Assembly (NCBI GenBank): GCA_033283265.1
Contig: JAWMQN010000007.1
Coordinates: 97,430 to 161,429, forward strand
DNA: 64,000 nt
Direction of reading: 5' to 3'
DNA from: Mangrovimicrobium sp033283265
Lineage (GTDB): Bacteria; Pseudomonadota; Gammaproteobacteria; Pseudomonadales; Halieaceae
Part shown: piece by piece, positions 34,548 to 46,010 of the stretch
Layout of the letters: every line of letters starts with the position of its first letter
Position numbering within the stretch: the first letter of the stretch is position 1
Made by a program: the position numbers and the translations under genes
Notes under the pieces: generated by a model
What the model saw: only the letters and a program-made list of their open reading frames with translations
Database searches by the model: none
Told to the model about the DNA's origin: nothing

Positions 34548-35066
34548 TCAGGCCGGGCTGCCCGGCGCCTGATAGTGAATGGCGGTAACGACATAGACCG
34601 TCTCGCCGCGCTCGGGCGCTGTCATGACCACCTCGTCGTTGAGGGTCTTGCCCAGCAGCGCCCGCGCCAGCGGTGAATCCATGCTCAGCTTGCGCGCCCT
34701 GATATCGAACTCGTCGGGGCCGACGATGCGCCAGCGCTGCTCCGCGCCGTCTTCGTCCTCCAGCGTCACCCAGGCGCCGAAGCGTATGCGGCTGGTGTCG
34801 TCGGGCACCCGGCTGACTACCTCGAGTTCCTCCAGCCGCTTGGTGAGGAAGCGCACCCGCGAATCGATTTCCCGCAGCCGGCGCTTGCCGTAGATGTAAT
34901 CGCCGTTTTCCGAGCGATCGCCGTTCTTTGCCGCCTCGTGGACCACGGCGGTGACCTGCGGCCGCTCCACCTTCCACAGTTGATGCAGTTCCGCCCGCAG
35001 GACCTGTTCGCCCTCGGGGGTGATGTAGCGTGAGCCGCGCTTGCGCGGTGGTCGGTATCTTCCCAT
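34548..35066 (-). CDS. greB: GreB, transcript cleavage factor
   Basis: The 172-residue protein has the N-terminal coiled coil and C-terminal FKBP-like domain of Gre factors. Tip residues fall in AKNGDRSENGDYIYGKRRL, with the acidic D-x-x-E-N pair that reaches the polymerase active site. It starts MGRYRPPRKRGSRYITPEG, typical of GreB rather than GreA. It restarts backtracked RNA polymerase by stimulating transcript cleavage. It is convergent with the PepSY gene and divergent from the Trm112-like gene. Confidence 0.94.
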   Translation of the reverse strand: MGRYRPPRKRGSRYITPEGEQVLRAELHQLWKVERPQVTAVVHEAAKNGDRSENGDYIYGKRRLREIDSRVRFLTKRLEELEVVSRVPDDTSRIRFGAWVTLEDEDGAEQRWRIVGPDEFDIRARKLSMDSPLARALLGKTLNDEVVMTAPERGETVYVVTAIHYQAPGSPA

Positions 35067-35229
35067 GGCGGCGATTCTAGCCCCGCGCGCGCGCTCCTGC
35101 CCAGTGGTCGGCGGCGAAAACCTGCGCGCAGGGGCCCCGCCGGCCGCCCGGGTGGGTACGCCTCCCGGCTCTGGCCGGACAGCGGATAAAGCCCGTATAA
35201 TGTGCGCCTTTTGCGAGCGTGAGCGGCAG

Positions 35230-35415
35230 ATGATCGACAAGAAACTCCTCAGTATCCTGGTGTGCCCGGTGAGCAAGGCGCCGCTGGAATACGACGAGGA
35301 AAAGCAGGAACTGGTGTGCAAGGCCTCCGGACTGGCCTACCCGGTGCGCGACGGCATTCCGGTGATGCTGGAATCCGAGGCGCGCCAGCTCACCGCTGAC
35401 GAGAAACTGGGATAG
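35230..35415 (+). CDS. Trm112-like (YcaR/DUF343) small protein
   Basis: The 61-residue protein begins MIDKKLLSILVCPVSKAPLE and ends with VRDGIPVMLESEARQLT, the two conserved blocks of the Trm112/YcaR family. In eukaryotes Trm112 activates methyltransferases; bacterial YcaR is usually beside lpxK and kdsB. Only one cysteine of the zinc ligands is in the N-terminal part (LVCPV) and another at LVCK. The 4-base gap to hinT suggests one operon. Confidence 0.88.
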   Translation: MIDKKLLSILVCPVSKAPLEYDEEKQELVCKASGLAYPVRDGIPVMLESEARQLTADEKLG

Positions 35416-35419
35416 GCAC

Positions 35420-35767
35420 ATGACGGACACGATTTTCGGCAAGATCATCGACGGGGAAATCCCCGCGGAATTCCTCTACGAAGACGAGTACTGCGTGGCG
35501 ATCAACGACATCGCCCCCAAGGCGCCGGTGCATGTCCTGGTCATCCCGAAGAAAGCCATCCCGCGGCTGGCCGACGCCGCAGCCGAAGACCAGGCACTGC
35601 TCGGCCACCTGATGCTGGCGGCGGGGAAAATCGCCGAACAACTCGGCGTTCAGGACGCCTTCCGCCTGATCGTCAACAATGGAGAAGGTGCGGGACAGAC
35701 CGTCTTCCACCTGCACCTGCACATCCTCGCCGGCATGGCTATGCCCGAGGGCTTCATGGGGCGCTGA
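35420..35767 (+). CDS. hinT: HinT-type histidine-triad nucleotide-binding protein
   Basis: The 115-residue protein is a branch-1 HIT protein. The triad is in TVFHLHLHILAG (H-x-H-x-H-x-x). The N terminus reads MTDTIFGKIIDGEIPAEFLYED, typical of HinT. It hydrolyses nucleoside phosphoramidates and adenylates, for example aminoacyl-AMP. alaS begins about 31 bases later, a suggestive neighbourhood for an enzyme that clears aminoacyl adenylates. Confidence 0.93.
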   Translation: MTDTIFGKIIDGEIPAEFLYEDEYCVAINDIAPKAPVHVLVIPKKAIPRLADAAAEDQALLGHLMLAAGKIAEQLGVQDAFRLIVNNGEGAGQTVFHLHLHILAGMAMPEGFMGR

Positions 35768-35798
35768 TGCCCGCGCACCCGGAACACCGAGACCAACT

Positions 35799-38399
<2,601 letters not shown>

Positions 38400-38556
38400 G
38401 ACTTTTGCCGGCACTGTGAAATAGTGCCCATTCCGGCGGCGCTATTTTCCGGCTCGGGCGGTATGATTCCGGGACATTCTGTTGTTAAATAGCGCCCCTT
38501 TTATAGCCAGTAATGGGCCCGGCGATGGCCGTGGACGAATTTTCGGCAGTTACCAG

Positions 38557-39795
38557 ATGAGCTTGATCGTACAAAAATTTGGCGGCACTTCCGTCGGCTC
38601 CATCGAACGCATCGAACAGGTTGCGGAGAAGGTCGAGAAGTTTCGCAGCGAGGGCCACGCGGTCGTGGTCGTGGTGTCGGCGATGGCGGGGGAGACCAAC
38701 CGCCTGATCGGCCTCGCCCATGAAATCCAGGAGCGCCCGATCCCGCGCGAGATGGACGTGCTGGTGTCGACCGGTGAGCAGGTCACCACGGCGCTGTTGA
38801 GCATGGCGCTGAACAAGCGCGGCGTGAAAGCCAAGAGCTACAACGGCAGCCAGGTGCGCATCCTCACCGACGATGCCCATACCAAGGCGCGTATCCGGGA
38901 AATCGACGACGTGCGCCTGCACGCGGATCTCGACCAGGGTTACGTGGTCGTGGTCGCCGGTTTCCAGGGCGTCGATGAAAACGGTAACATCACCACCCTC
39001 GGCCGCGGTGGGTCCGACACCACGGCGGTTGCGCTGGCCGCGGCACTGAAGGCCGACGAATGCCAGATCTATACCGACGTCGACGGCGTATATACCACTG
39101 ACCCACGGGTCGTCGACGGCGCCCGGCGCCTCGACCGGATCACCTTCGAGGAAATGCTGGAAATGGCCAGCATGGGCTCCAAAGTGTTGCAGATTCGTGC
39201 AGTCGAGTTCGCCGGCAAGTACAACGTACCGCTGCGGGTGCTGCACAGCTTCCAGGAGGGCCCTGGCACCCTGATTACCTTTGAGGAAGATTCAGACATG
39301 GAAACGCCAACCATCGCCGGCATCGCCTTCAACCGCGACGAGGCCAAACTGACCATCCGCGGCGTGCCCGACATGCCGGGCGTTGCCTACCGCATACTCG
39401 GCCCCATCGGTGAAGCCAACATCGAGGTGGATGTCATTGTCCAGAACGTGGGCAATGGCACGACGGACTTCTCCTTCACCGTCGGCCGCACGGACCTGCC
39501 GCGGGCCAAGGACGTGCTCGAGTCGGTGGCCGCCGACCTCGGCGCCGGTGAAGTCATATCCGACAGCAAGATCGCCAAAGTTTCCGTTGTCGGCGTGGGC
39601 ATGCGCTCCCACGCCGGTGTCGCCAGCCAGATGTTCCGCGCGCTGGCGGACAACGGCATCAATATTCAAATGATCACCACTTCTGAAATCAAGATTTCGG
39701 TAATCATTGAAGAGAAGTACCTGGAGCTCGCGGTGCGTGCACTGCATTCCTCTTTTGGATTGGATGGGGAACCCAGGGACGAAACCGCTGCCTAA
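38557..39795 (+). CDS. lysC: Aspartate kinase with two ACT domains
   Basis: The 412-residue enzyme starts SLIVQKFGGTSVGSIERI and includes GRGGSDTTAVALAAALKADE, the kinase core, then two ACT domains from about residue 260, likely for lysine/threonine feedback. It phosphorylates L-aspartate, the first step to Lys, Met and Thr. An internal ATG at 39298 (METPTIAGIAFN) is placed where many lysC genes start a separate beta subunit. An upstream in-frame start at 38482 is less likely. Confidence 0.95.
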   Translation: MSLIVQKFGGTSVGSIERIEQVAEKVEKFRSEGHAVVVVVSAMAGETNRLIGLAHEIQERPIPREMDVLVSTGEQVTTALLSMALNKRGVKAKSYNGSQVRILTDDAHTKARIREIDDVRLHADLDQGYVVVVAGFQGVDENGNITTLGRGGSDTTAVALAAALKADECQIYTDVDGVYTTDPRVVDGARRLDRITFEEMLEMASMGSKVLQIRAVEFAGKYNVPLRVLHSFQEGPGTLITFEEDSDMETPTIAGIAFNRDEAKLTIRGVPDMPGVAYRILGPIGEANIEVDVIVQNVGNGTTDFSFTVGRTDLPRAKDVLESVAADLGAGEVISDSKIAKVSVVGVGMRSHAGVASQMFRALADNGINIQMITTSEIKISVIIEEKYLELAVRALHSSFGLDGEPRDETAA

Positions 39796-39944
39796 CACGC
39801 AGGTTTAGCGCCGGAAGTTGCCGCCAAAAGGCGGGTTTGCGCTGGAAGGCAGCTGAATTACACTGGAAGTACCGGGACTAGAAGGGTTGGGCACGTACCC
39901 ACCTCAACAAGCCAACGACGGCGCCCGGATTTTGGAGAAACCAT

Positions 39945-40142
39945 ATGCTTATTTTGACCCGCAGAGTTGGTGAATCGTTGATGGTCGGCGACGATATCAC
40001 CGTGACGGTCCTTGGCGTGAAGGGTAATCAGGTCCGTATCGGCGTGAATGCCCCGCGCGATGTAGCCGTACATCGCGAAGAAATTTACGAACGCATCCAG
40101 GACGATAACAAGCAGCAAAAGGTCGCCGGCAAAGGCGAATAA
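39945..40142 (+). CDS. csrA: CsrA, post-transcriptional regulator
   Basis: The 65-residue protein reads MLILTRRVGESLMVGDDITV, then VKGNQVRIGVNAPRDVAVHREEIYERI, matching CsrA/RsmA. It binds GGA motifs in mRNA leaders and controls carbon storage, motility and biofilm. TTGGAG precedes the ATG. The order lysC-csrA-tRNA-Ser is conserved in gammaproteobacteria. Confidence 0.98.
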   Translation: MLILTRRVGESLMVGDDITVTVLGVKGNQVRIGVNAPRDVAVHREEIYERIQDDNKQQKVAGKGE

Positions 40143-40275
40143 ATGGCTGCTTTCAAAGCCGTTTGGCTTTGAATCTTCCCCGATTGTGGTATTATGCCGC
40201 GCCTGTATCCAGTACGGGTTCGCGGCATACCACGAGCCGAAATCAGGTCCTGGATTACAGTAAAAATCAAACTTC

Positions 40276-40366
40276 GGAGAGCTGGCCGAGCGGCTGAAGG
40301 CGCACCCCTGCTAAGGGTGTATAGGCTTAAACCCTATCGAGGGTTCGAATCCCTCGCTCTCCGCCA
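40276..40366 (+). tRNA. tRNA-Ser (anticodon GCT)
   Basis: A 91-base class II tRNA. Acceptor GGAGAGC pairs with GCTCTCC, followed by discriminator G and encoded CCA. The anticodon stem-loop is CACCC-CTGCTAA-GGGTG with anticodon GCT. The T arm is GAGGG-TTCGAAT-CCCTC, and a long variable arm is present. It reads AGC and AGU. Mobile DNA begins just downstream, so its 3' end or the terminator after it is a likely attachment region. Confidence 0.97.
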
Positions 40367-40416
40367 CGCAGTCTGTGGGTTAGAGAATCTCTTCGGAGAC
40401 TGACCGCAGAAACAAC

Positions 40417-40443
40417 AAAAAGCCCGCAGATTGCGGGCTTTTT
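40417..40443 (+). terminator. Rho-independent terminator after tRNA-Ser
   Basis: AAAAAGCCCGCA pairs with TGCGGGCTTTTT across a 3-base loop, a bidirectional-looking terminator. It also marks the last recognisable host feature before the acquired region. Confidence 0.88.
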
Positions 40444-40543
40444 GCTTTTCGGGGTTTAGCTGAAGGTGACTGGGAGACGCGCGGTCATGGGCGCTTCCAG
40501 CGGAGTTTCTCCAACAGCCATTTCGCCAGTCAAGAGTCGGAAT

Positions 40544-42256
40544 TCAGCGGAAACCAAAGTGCCTGCGCTGCGCGTCCCATTCCATGGGGAATTCGCGTTT
40601 CAGCGCTTCCAGGGAGAGACTGTCCGGTACCTGGCCGGCGATAATCGCCTCCATGATATCGGGCGCAAGGAAGGCCAGTTTCCTGAGTCGGTGGGTCTGG
40701 CGTGCATTAAGCTCGTCGCGTCGGATCAACGCATCGAAACTTGCTACCTCGCCACTGATAATGGCTTCGTTCCACTGCAGTGACTTGAGCAGTGCCTGCT
40801 GCAGTGCCTTCACCGAGCGCTTGTGGGCAGTGGCCGGCGGGCCGCCCGGAAAGACCAGTTTCGTCTCGATACCACTGCGCTTGAAGTTGACGTTGGTGGT
40901 GAGCACCAGGTCGGGTTTGTTCCGGTCGCGCTTGGGCAGGGGTGGAGGGATTTCCCCGGTCAGCTTCCGATACAGTTGTTCCCGGTCCACTTCAACACGT
41001 ACCACTTTGCGCCCCACATCGACCCGCCGGAGCAACTGCTGCGCGACGGGGATCTGCGCTTTCAGCTGGAGCTCCGGCCACTCTGTCGCCAGTTGACTGG
41101 CTGCAGTGACCGCCTGATCGATCCGGTTGGCGGGCAGGGAGAACGGGCCCAGGGCATCAAGGATCTGTTCAGGGCTGCGTAGTAGTGCAAGCAGCAACCC
41201 GATCACCGTGTCATCCACGGCCCTGGTCGATATCCTGGCAACGCTGCCTGCGTCCTCCTCGCGGTATTGCAGGATGGCCTGGCTGACATAGTAGGCATAG
41301 CGGCGATTGTTTTTGTGGCTGGTACTGGGGCTCATCCGGTTGCCCCTGTCGTCATACAGCAGACCTGCAAGCAGGTTGGGGAACTGGGCGTTGATACGAC
41401 GACGGGTCTCAAGGCGGTTACGGGCCAGTTTCTCCTGCACCGCTTCCCGAAGCCCGGAGTCCAGAATCGCCGCGTGACGGCCCTCGTGCAGTTCTCCCTG
41501 GTGGTGGACCATGCCGATATAGACCGGGTTCTTGAGGATGGTATAGAGAGCGCCGCGGGAGAAGGGTTTTTCACCCGGTGATTGGTGGTGTGCCGGGCGG
41601 GGTTTGCTGCGATATCCCTGTTCGTCGAGTTCTGCTTTCAATTGCCGTACACAACCCAGCACCAGGTAGCGAGTGAAAATGTGCCTGACGACTGCAGCCT
41701 CTGGTTCATTGACCACTAGTTGCTTGTCGACCCGGTCGTACCCCAGCGGTACCAGGCCGCCCATCCACATGCCCTTTTTCTTTGACGCGGAGATCTTGTC
41801 CCTGATCCGCTCACTGGTGACTTCCCGCTCGAACTGTGCGAAAGAGAGCAGGACGTTGAGGGTCAACCGGCCCATGGAAGTCGAGGTATTGAACTGCTGG
41901 GTGACCGAGACGAAGGAGACATCGTGCCGATCGAACAGGTCGACCAGGCGCACAAAGTCGGCCAGCGAGCGACTGAGCCTGTCCACCTTGTAGACAATGA
42001 TGATGTCGACCTTGCCGGCCTCGATTTGCGCGAGCAGGCGGGCGAGGGCAGGGCGCTCCATGTTTCCCCCGGAAAAGCCGCCATCATCGTAGAATTCCGG
42101 TAGCACCTGCCATCCTTCATGCGCCTGGCTCCTGGCGTAGGCCTCGCAGGCCTCCCGTTGTGCATCGAGGGAGTTAAAACTCTGCTCCAGCCCTTCCTCG
42201 CTGGACTTGCGGGTGTAGATCGCGCAGCGCAGCCGATTCCGTTCATTTGTCGTCAT
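40544..42256 (-). CDS. Large serine recombinase (resolvase/invertase type integrase)
   Basis: The 570-residue protein has an N-terminal resolvase domain with YTRKSSEEG (catalytic serine about S18), DGGFSGGNMERPALARLL and KVDRLSRSLADF. A recombinase domain follows (PLGYDRVDKQLVVNEPEA) and then a long C-terminal region. Large serine recombinases integrate or excise phages and islands at specific att sites. The gene lies just inside the left border and reads toward tRNA-Ser. The next gene overlaps its start, which is typical of this cassette family. Confidence 0.93.
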   Translation of the reverse strand: MTTNERNRLRCAIYTRKSSEEGLEQSFNSLDAQREACEAYARSQAHEGWQVLPEFYDDGGFSGGNMERPALARLLAQIEAGKVDIIIVYKVDRLSRSLADFVRLVDLFDRHDVSFVSVTQQFNTSTSMGRLTLNVLLSFAQFEREVTSERIRDKISASKKKGMWMGGLVPLGYDRVDKQLVVNEPEAAVVRHIFTRYLVLGCVRQLKAELDEQGYRSKPRPAHHQSPGEKPFSRGALYTILKNPVYIGMVHHQGELHEGRHAAILDSGLREAVQEKLARNRLETRRRINAQFPNLLAGLLYDDRGNRMSPSTSHKNNRRYAYYVSQAILQYREEDAGSVARISTRAVDDTVIGLLLALLRSPEQILDALGPFSLPANRIDQAVTAASQLATEWPELQLKAQIPVAQQLLRRVDVGRKVVRVEVDREQLYRKLTGEIPPPLPKRDRNKPDLVLTTNVNFKRSGIETKLVFPGGPPATAHKRSVKALQQALLKSLQWNEAIISGEVASFDALIRRDELNARQTHRLRKLAFLAPDIMEAIIAGQVPDSLSLEALKREFPMEWDAQRRHFGFR

Positions 42257-42692
42257 TTTGTTTCCCCGTTAGCCCGAAGAAGCGAGGCCCTGACCACTTG
42301 GTGCCTGTAATTTCGGTGGCGATTTTGGTGAGGTTCGGGTACACCCGGCCCTCCCAGGCGTAACCCTGGTCGAGGACCGTGATCTCGTAGACTTTTCCCT
42401 GCCATTCCCGCACGAGGCGGGTGCCAGATCGGTAGAGGTGCTGGTGCTGTTTGGAGGTGTTCTGGGATTTCCTCAATTGCTCGAGCAGTTGTCGCCGCCG
42501 TTTGAGTGGGTCCTGTGACACAGCCCGCGCCTGAACCGCCCAGGCGAGGTTCTGGCGTAGAAATTCCAGGCTGGCCCGTGGCGCGGGACTGCGTCCGAAT
42601 TCCGCCTCATACCATGAGGTTAGTTCCCCTCTGGAGGCTGTTGGTAAGCTCTCCAGACTGCATGCCGGGTTGTCGCGTTTTCTACGTCCCAT
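42243..42692 (-). CDS. DUF2924 family protein
   Basis: The 149-residue basic protein contains LTSWYEAEFGRSPAPRASLEF and GTRLVREWQGKVYEITVLDQG, then YPNLTKIATEITGTKWSGPRFFGL, all hallmarks of DUF2924. Members are almost always next to serine recombinases in phage-like cassettes. The start of the recombinase overlaps its end by 14 bases. The role is unknown; a recombination directionality factor or DNA-binding partner is a guess. Confidence 0.85.
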   Translation of the reverse strand: MGRRKRDNPACSLESLPTASRGELTSWYEAEFGRSPAPRASLEFLRQNLAWAVQARAVSQDPLKRRRQLLEQLRKSQNTSKQHQHLYRSGTRLVREWQGKVYEITVLDQGYAWEGRVYPNLTKIATEITGTKWSGPRFFGLTGKQNDDK

Positions 42693-42756
42693 GCCCCAAT
42701 GGATACATACTGTTCGGCGGACATCCAGTGGATCCGGAGCTTGACTTCGCTGGTGA

Positions 42757-44202
42757 TTACAGTCCGCTCAGGCGAACGACTTTGATTTCGGGCTTGTTTA
42801 GATGCCAATTCAGAAACTGGCTCAAAGAATCTACCTGGTCGTCGTACGTGCCGTGCGGGAATGCCAGTGACTCTTCCATGAGTGCCCGCAACCAGGGCGC
42901 ATTGGCCGGCAGGAAAATTCGACCTTGTTCCATGATGGGTGTCACGGCCGCCAGTCTGGCAGTTTTGTCACCCTGGGGCCGAAAACCAGTGAACTTGATG
43001 TTGTGAGGGTTGTCCCGCTTCAGCTCCTGCAGAATCGGGATGCCAGCGGCTGCATCCTCGATAATGACTTTATTGGCTTTCCATTTCAGGGCGAGTTCAG
43101 TGACCTTTTGCCGCAGCGTGGGGAAATCTGCGCGCGCCCGGTAGACATCCAGCAGGTAGTAGTTGCCCTGACTGACGAGCCAGGTCGTGCAGACGGAGTA
43201 GTTGTTGGTATCGCCATCCTTCATGGCCATGTCCCAGGACTGGTAGATGCCGTCGCCGATAGAGGGTTCGGGCATGATCTCCAGTTGTACAAACCACTCC
43301 CAGCGGATCAGGTTTCCCTCGGCGGGAACAGGTCGCTGTTGGTACTGCGCCGAAAAAAGATAGGTACCCATTTCTTCACGTAACCGCTCCAGAAGCCAGA
43401 CCGGCTCACGTTCCGGATGCAAGGCTTCACCGGGCCAACGGATATGCTGCCTGCCGTCGGGGAGAGCTATGGTTTGGGGGAGCTCCGCGATTGCAGGCAG
43501 GTCCAGGTGTTCCCAGCCACCCTGCTTGAGAAGGTGCCCGGCAAGGTCATCCATGTGAACCCGCTGCATGACAACGATGATGACACCGCTCTGCTTACTG
43601 TTTAGGCGTGAACGCAAGGTGGTGTTAAACCAGTCAATGACGCGCGCACGTCCCGCCTCAGACTGAGCGTCCAGGGCCTTCAAGGGGTCATCCACAATGA
43701 TAAAGTCGCCGCCCATACCCGTAAGTGCACCGCCGACTGAGGTGGCCAGGCGCCCACCTCCCAGCGTCGTGGCCAGCCGATCTGACGTGGAGCGGACGAG
43801 GCGGGTGGCCGGGAACGCACGGCGGTACCACGGTGCCTCCATCACCTGCCGAGAGCCCCGGGACAGTTCAGATGCCAGATCCTGTGCATAGCTGGCGCAG
43901 ATAATCTGTACGCTGGGATTCCGGCCCAACAACCAGGCCGGAAATGCCACTGAGGCACAGATGGACTTCAGGCTCCGGGGCGGCATGGTGATGATAAGCC
44001 GGGTAATCTCTCCGTTCATACACCGCGTGAGTTGGTGCTCGATGGCCTCGACATGCCAGTTCGGCTGGTACGCGATGCCGGGGTGTAGCTCCCTGAATAC
44101 TCGCTCGGTAAAGACATCAAACCGTTGGCGAAGAAGGGCGTTAAGCAAGCTGGCTTTGTTAGTCACTGTCATCGCCCTCCGAGTCACTGCTCGGGTTTTC
44201 AC
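42757..44202 (-). CDS. Phage terminase large subunit (ATPase/nuclease)
   Basis: The 481-residue protein has a Walker A variant in TMPPRSLKSICAS, Walker B FIIVDDP, and the RNase H-like nuclease acids in QSWDMAMKDGD, VIIEDAAAGIPI and YDDQVDSLSQFL. These define the terminase_6-type packaging motor. No capsid, portal or tail genes accompany it here, so it cannot package DNA by itself. It overlaps the DUF5681 gene upstream by 44 bases. Confidence 0.92.
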   Translation of the reverse strand: MKTRAVTRRAMTVTNKASLLNALLRQRFDVFTERVFRELHPGIAYQPNWHVEAIEHQLTRCMNGEITRLIITMPPRSLKSICASVAFPAWLLGRNPSVQIICASYAQDLASELSRGSRQVMEAPWYRRAFPATRLVRSTSDRLATTLGGGRLATSVGGALTGMGGDFIIVDDPLKALDAQSEAGRARVIDWFNTTLRSRLNSKQSGVIIVVMQRVHMDDLAGHLLKQGGWEHLDLPAIAELPQTIALPDGRQHIRWPGEALHPEREPVWLLERLREEMGTYLFSAQYQQRPVPAEGNLIRWEWFVQLEIMPEPSIGDGIYQSWDMAMKDGDTNNYSVCTTWLVSQGNYYLLDVYRARADFPTLRQKVTELALKWKANKVIIEDAAAGIPILQELKRDNPHNIKFTGFRPQGDKTARLAAVTPIMEQGRIFLPANAPWLRALMEESLAFPHGTYDDQVDSLSQFLNWHLNKPEIKVVRLSGL

Positions 44203-44560
44203 GATTCAATCCGTGCCGTTCGAGAAGTGCCAGGTCCGCCTCATCCAGCGGTAATGTGGCCAACGTATCCGGGTCATCAGGGGCACGCATGGCTACCCAC
44301 TGCGACAGCATCTGGATTGCGCGGAGGTCACCCTTTAGCGCCTTCTCGATGGTGCGTTTGATCATGGCTTGTTGGCGAGAGATGGTTTTGGATTTCCCGC
44401 CCTCTGTTACGGTGATCTGCCCGCTCAGTTCTTCGAGCAGGTCAGTCTTGAAGTTGCGCGTTTTCGGGGGCCGCCCCTGGGGGTTGCCAGATTGCCCCGG
44501 CTTGAACCGTGTGTGTTTCGGAGGCTTTCCATAGCCGACTTCGTAATTTTCTTCAGCCAT
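44159..44560 (-). CDS. DUF5681 family protein (small-terminase position)
   Basis: The 133-residue protein begins EENYEVGYGKPPKHTRFKPG, then QSGNPQGRPPKTRNFKTDLLEEL, the DUF5681 signature. It sits directly upstream of the terminase large subunit, the place a small terminase subunit usually takes; that role is inferred. It overlaps the methyltransferase gene by 8 bases. Confidence 0.85.
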   Translation of the reverse strand: MAEENYEVGYGKPPKHTRFKPGQSGNPQGRPPKTRNFKTDLLEELSGQITVTEGGKSKTISRQQAMIKRTIEKALKGDLRAIQMLSQWVAMRAPDDPDTLATLPLDEADLALLERHGLNRENPSSDSEGDDSD

Positions 44561-45884
44561 GGTTTGCCACCTCCTCTACACCGTCGGCACGGAACCGCTC
44601 GGCGGCTACTTCGGCAAAAGGTTGACCGGTGACTGCCAGAGATGCGGTTCCGCCTGTTTCCGACTGCCACCGACGGATCGTGGTGTCTACATAGCGCGGG
44701 TCTATTTCGATCAGTCGGGCCTTCCTGGCAGTCCGTTCAGCGGCGAGCAACGTACTACCCACGCCGCCGAAGCAGTCCAGCACCAGGTCGCCACGGTGCG
44801 AGGCGTCGCGCAGCACATCCGCGACGAGTGCTACAGGCTTAATTGTCGGGTGCAGGGCAAGCAACTCCCCCCGCTCTTGTCCCAGACTGGTCATGCCCGG
44901 GTAGTCCCAGACGTTGGTGCGATAGCGGCCATACTCGCCGAGTTGGACGTTGTTGATGTGGGGTCTGCTGCCATGTTTAAACACCAGCACTAACTCGTGC
45001 TTCGAGCGATAGAGAGAGCCCATGCCGCCGTTGGTCTTGTTCCAGACGCAGAGATTAAGCTGTTCGTCGAAAACAGCGCGACCCGCGTTAAGCAACTCCA
45101 ACTGGTGGCGCCAGTCCATGCAGATATAGTGAAGCGAGCCTTCTACGCTGAAGCGGGCGGCCAGGCCGAGGACGAGTGTCAGAAAGGCGGTAAATTCCGC
45201 CTCGGTCATCTCGCCGCAGGCCATGGCGAAGTCTTCATGCTGCACTTCCCCCAGGCCCGAGACATGACCGTCGATGGGCACGTTGTAGGGCGGGTCGGTG
45301 AACTGGAGGACCACACGCTCCTCCCCCAGCAAGGTGTCGTAACTCTGCAATTCCCGGGCATCACCGCACAGGAGACGATGGTCACCCAGCAACCAGAGGT
45401 CGCCGGCACGGCTCGCGGCTTCGGCTGCCGGGGGCGGTTCCGGAATCGGCGTTTCATCGGGGGCTGTCTCGGGAGCGTCAATTAGCATCTCGATCTCGGC
45501 GAGTTCGAACCCGGTGATATCGAGATCAAAGTCGAGGTCGAGGGACTCCAGATGCTGGAACTCGATGGCCAGGATCTCGCGGTCCCAGCCGGCAAGTTCA
45601 GCCAGACGATTGTCCGCAATGACGTAGGCTTGCATTTCCGCCTCGGACAGGTGGTCGAGGCTGATCGTGGGAACCCGCTCTAAACCGAGCGTTTTTGCGG
45701 CCTCGACACGGCCGTGACCCGCAATAATCCGGTTGTCACTGTCCACAAGGACAGGACTTACGAAACCAAACCGCTGGATACTCCGGGCGATCTGGCGGAT
45801 TTGCTTGCGAGAGTGGGTACGCGCGTTGCGTTTGTAGGGGACGAGTTCCCCGATAGGAACTTCTTTAACTTGCAGCGAAGACAT
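44553..45884 (-). CDS. ParB-domain DNA methyltransferase (N4/N6 type)
   Basis: The 443-residue protein has an N-terminal ParB/Srx-like nuclease-fold domain: VKEVPIGELVPYKRNARTHS, then IIAGHGRVEAAKTLGLERVP. A methyltransferase domain follows, with catalytic FTDPPYNVP and SAM-binding DCFGGVGSTLLAAER in the beta-class order. It should methylate adenine N6 or cytosine N4. The start at 45884 follows a GAGGAG site buried in a hairpin. An in-frame ORF extends 57 codons upstream, but those bases form the leader RNA. Confidence 0.9.
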   Translation of the reverse strand: MSSLQVKEVPIGELVPYKRNARTHSRKQIRQIARSIQRFGFVSPVLVDSDNRIIAGHGRVEAAKTLGLERVPTISLDHLSEAEMQAYVIADNRLAELAGWDREILAIEFQHLESLDLDFDLDITGFELAEIEMLIDAPETAPDETPIPEPPPAAEAASRAGDLWLLGDHRLLCGDARELQSYDTLLGEERVVLQFTDPPYNVPIDGHVSGLGEVQHEDFAMACGEMTEAEFTAFLTLVLGLAARFSVEGSLHYICMDWRHQLELLNAGRAVFDEQLNLCVWNKTNGGMGSLYRSKHELVLVFKHGSRPHINNVQLGEYGRYRTNVWDYPGMTSLGQERGELLALHPTIKPVALVADVLRDASHRGDLVLDCFGGVGSTLLAAERTARKARLIEIDPRYVDTTIRRWQSETGGTASLAVTGQPFAEVAAERFRADGVEEVANHG

Positions 45885-46010
45885 TACGTTGCTCCTCAAT
45901 CTGGAGGAGCAGCGCCAGCTAAACGAAAAAGGCGAGACTCCTCGATGAATTTTCGCAACAGCACCTCTCGTGCAAATTACGAACCCATCCGGCGTCTCGC
46001 CTTCACTATA
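45882..46010 (-). promoter_or_regulatory. Structured leader RNA with terminator-like stem and SD-blocking hairpin
   Basis: On the minus strand a TATAGT (46010-46005) could be a -10 box. Next come the P1 arms AAGGCGAGAC (46003-45994) and GTCTCGCCTT (45938-45929), a perfect 10-bp stem followed by a T run. Inside P1, TTCGTAA (45983-45977) pairs with TTGCGAA (45958-45952), and GCAC/GTGC (45973-45970 with 45964-45961) forms a capped hairpin. Then GCTCCTC (45910-45904) pairs with GAGGAGC (45897-45891), hiding the GAGGAG Shine-Dalgarno 7 bases before ATG. This layout looks like an attenuator or riboswitch-like leader. Confidence 0.55.

Noticed and set aside
38408..38430. Hairpin GGCACT/AGTGCC after alaS as terminator
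   Set aside because: The stem is only six pairs and no T tract follows, so a terminator call is not supported.
42620..42808. Small minus-strand frame upstream of the DUF2924 gene
   Set aside because: It overlaps the start of DUF2924 in another frame, has no clear ribosome site and no recognisable sequence.
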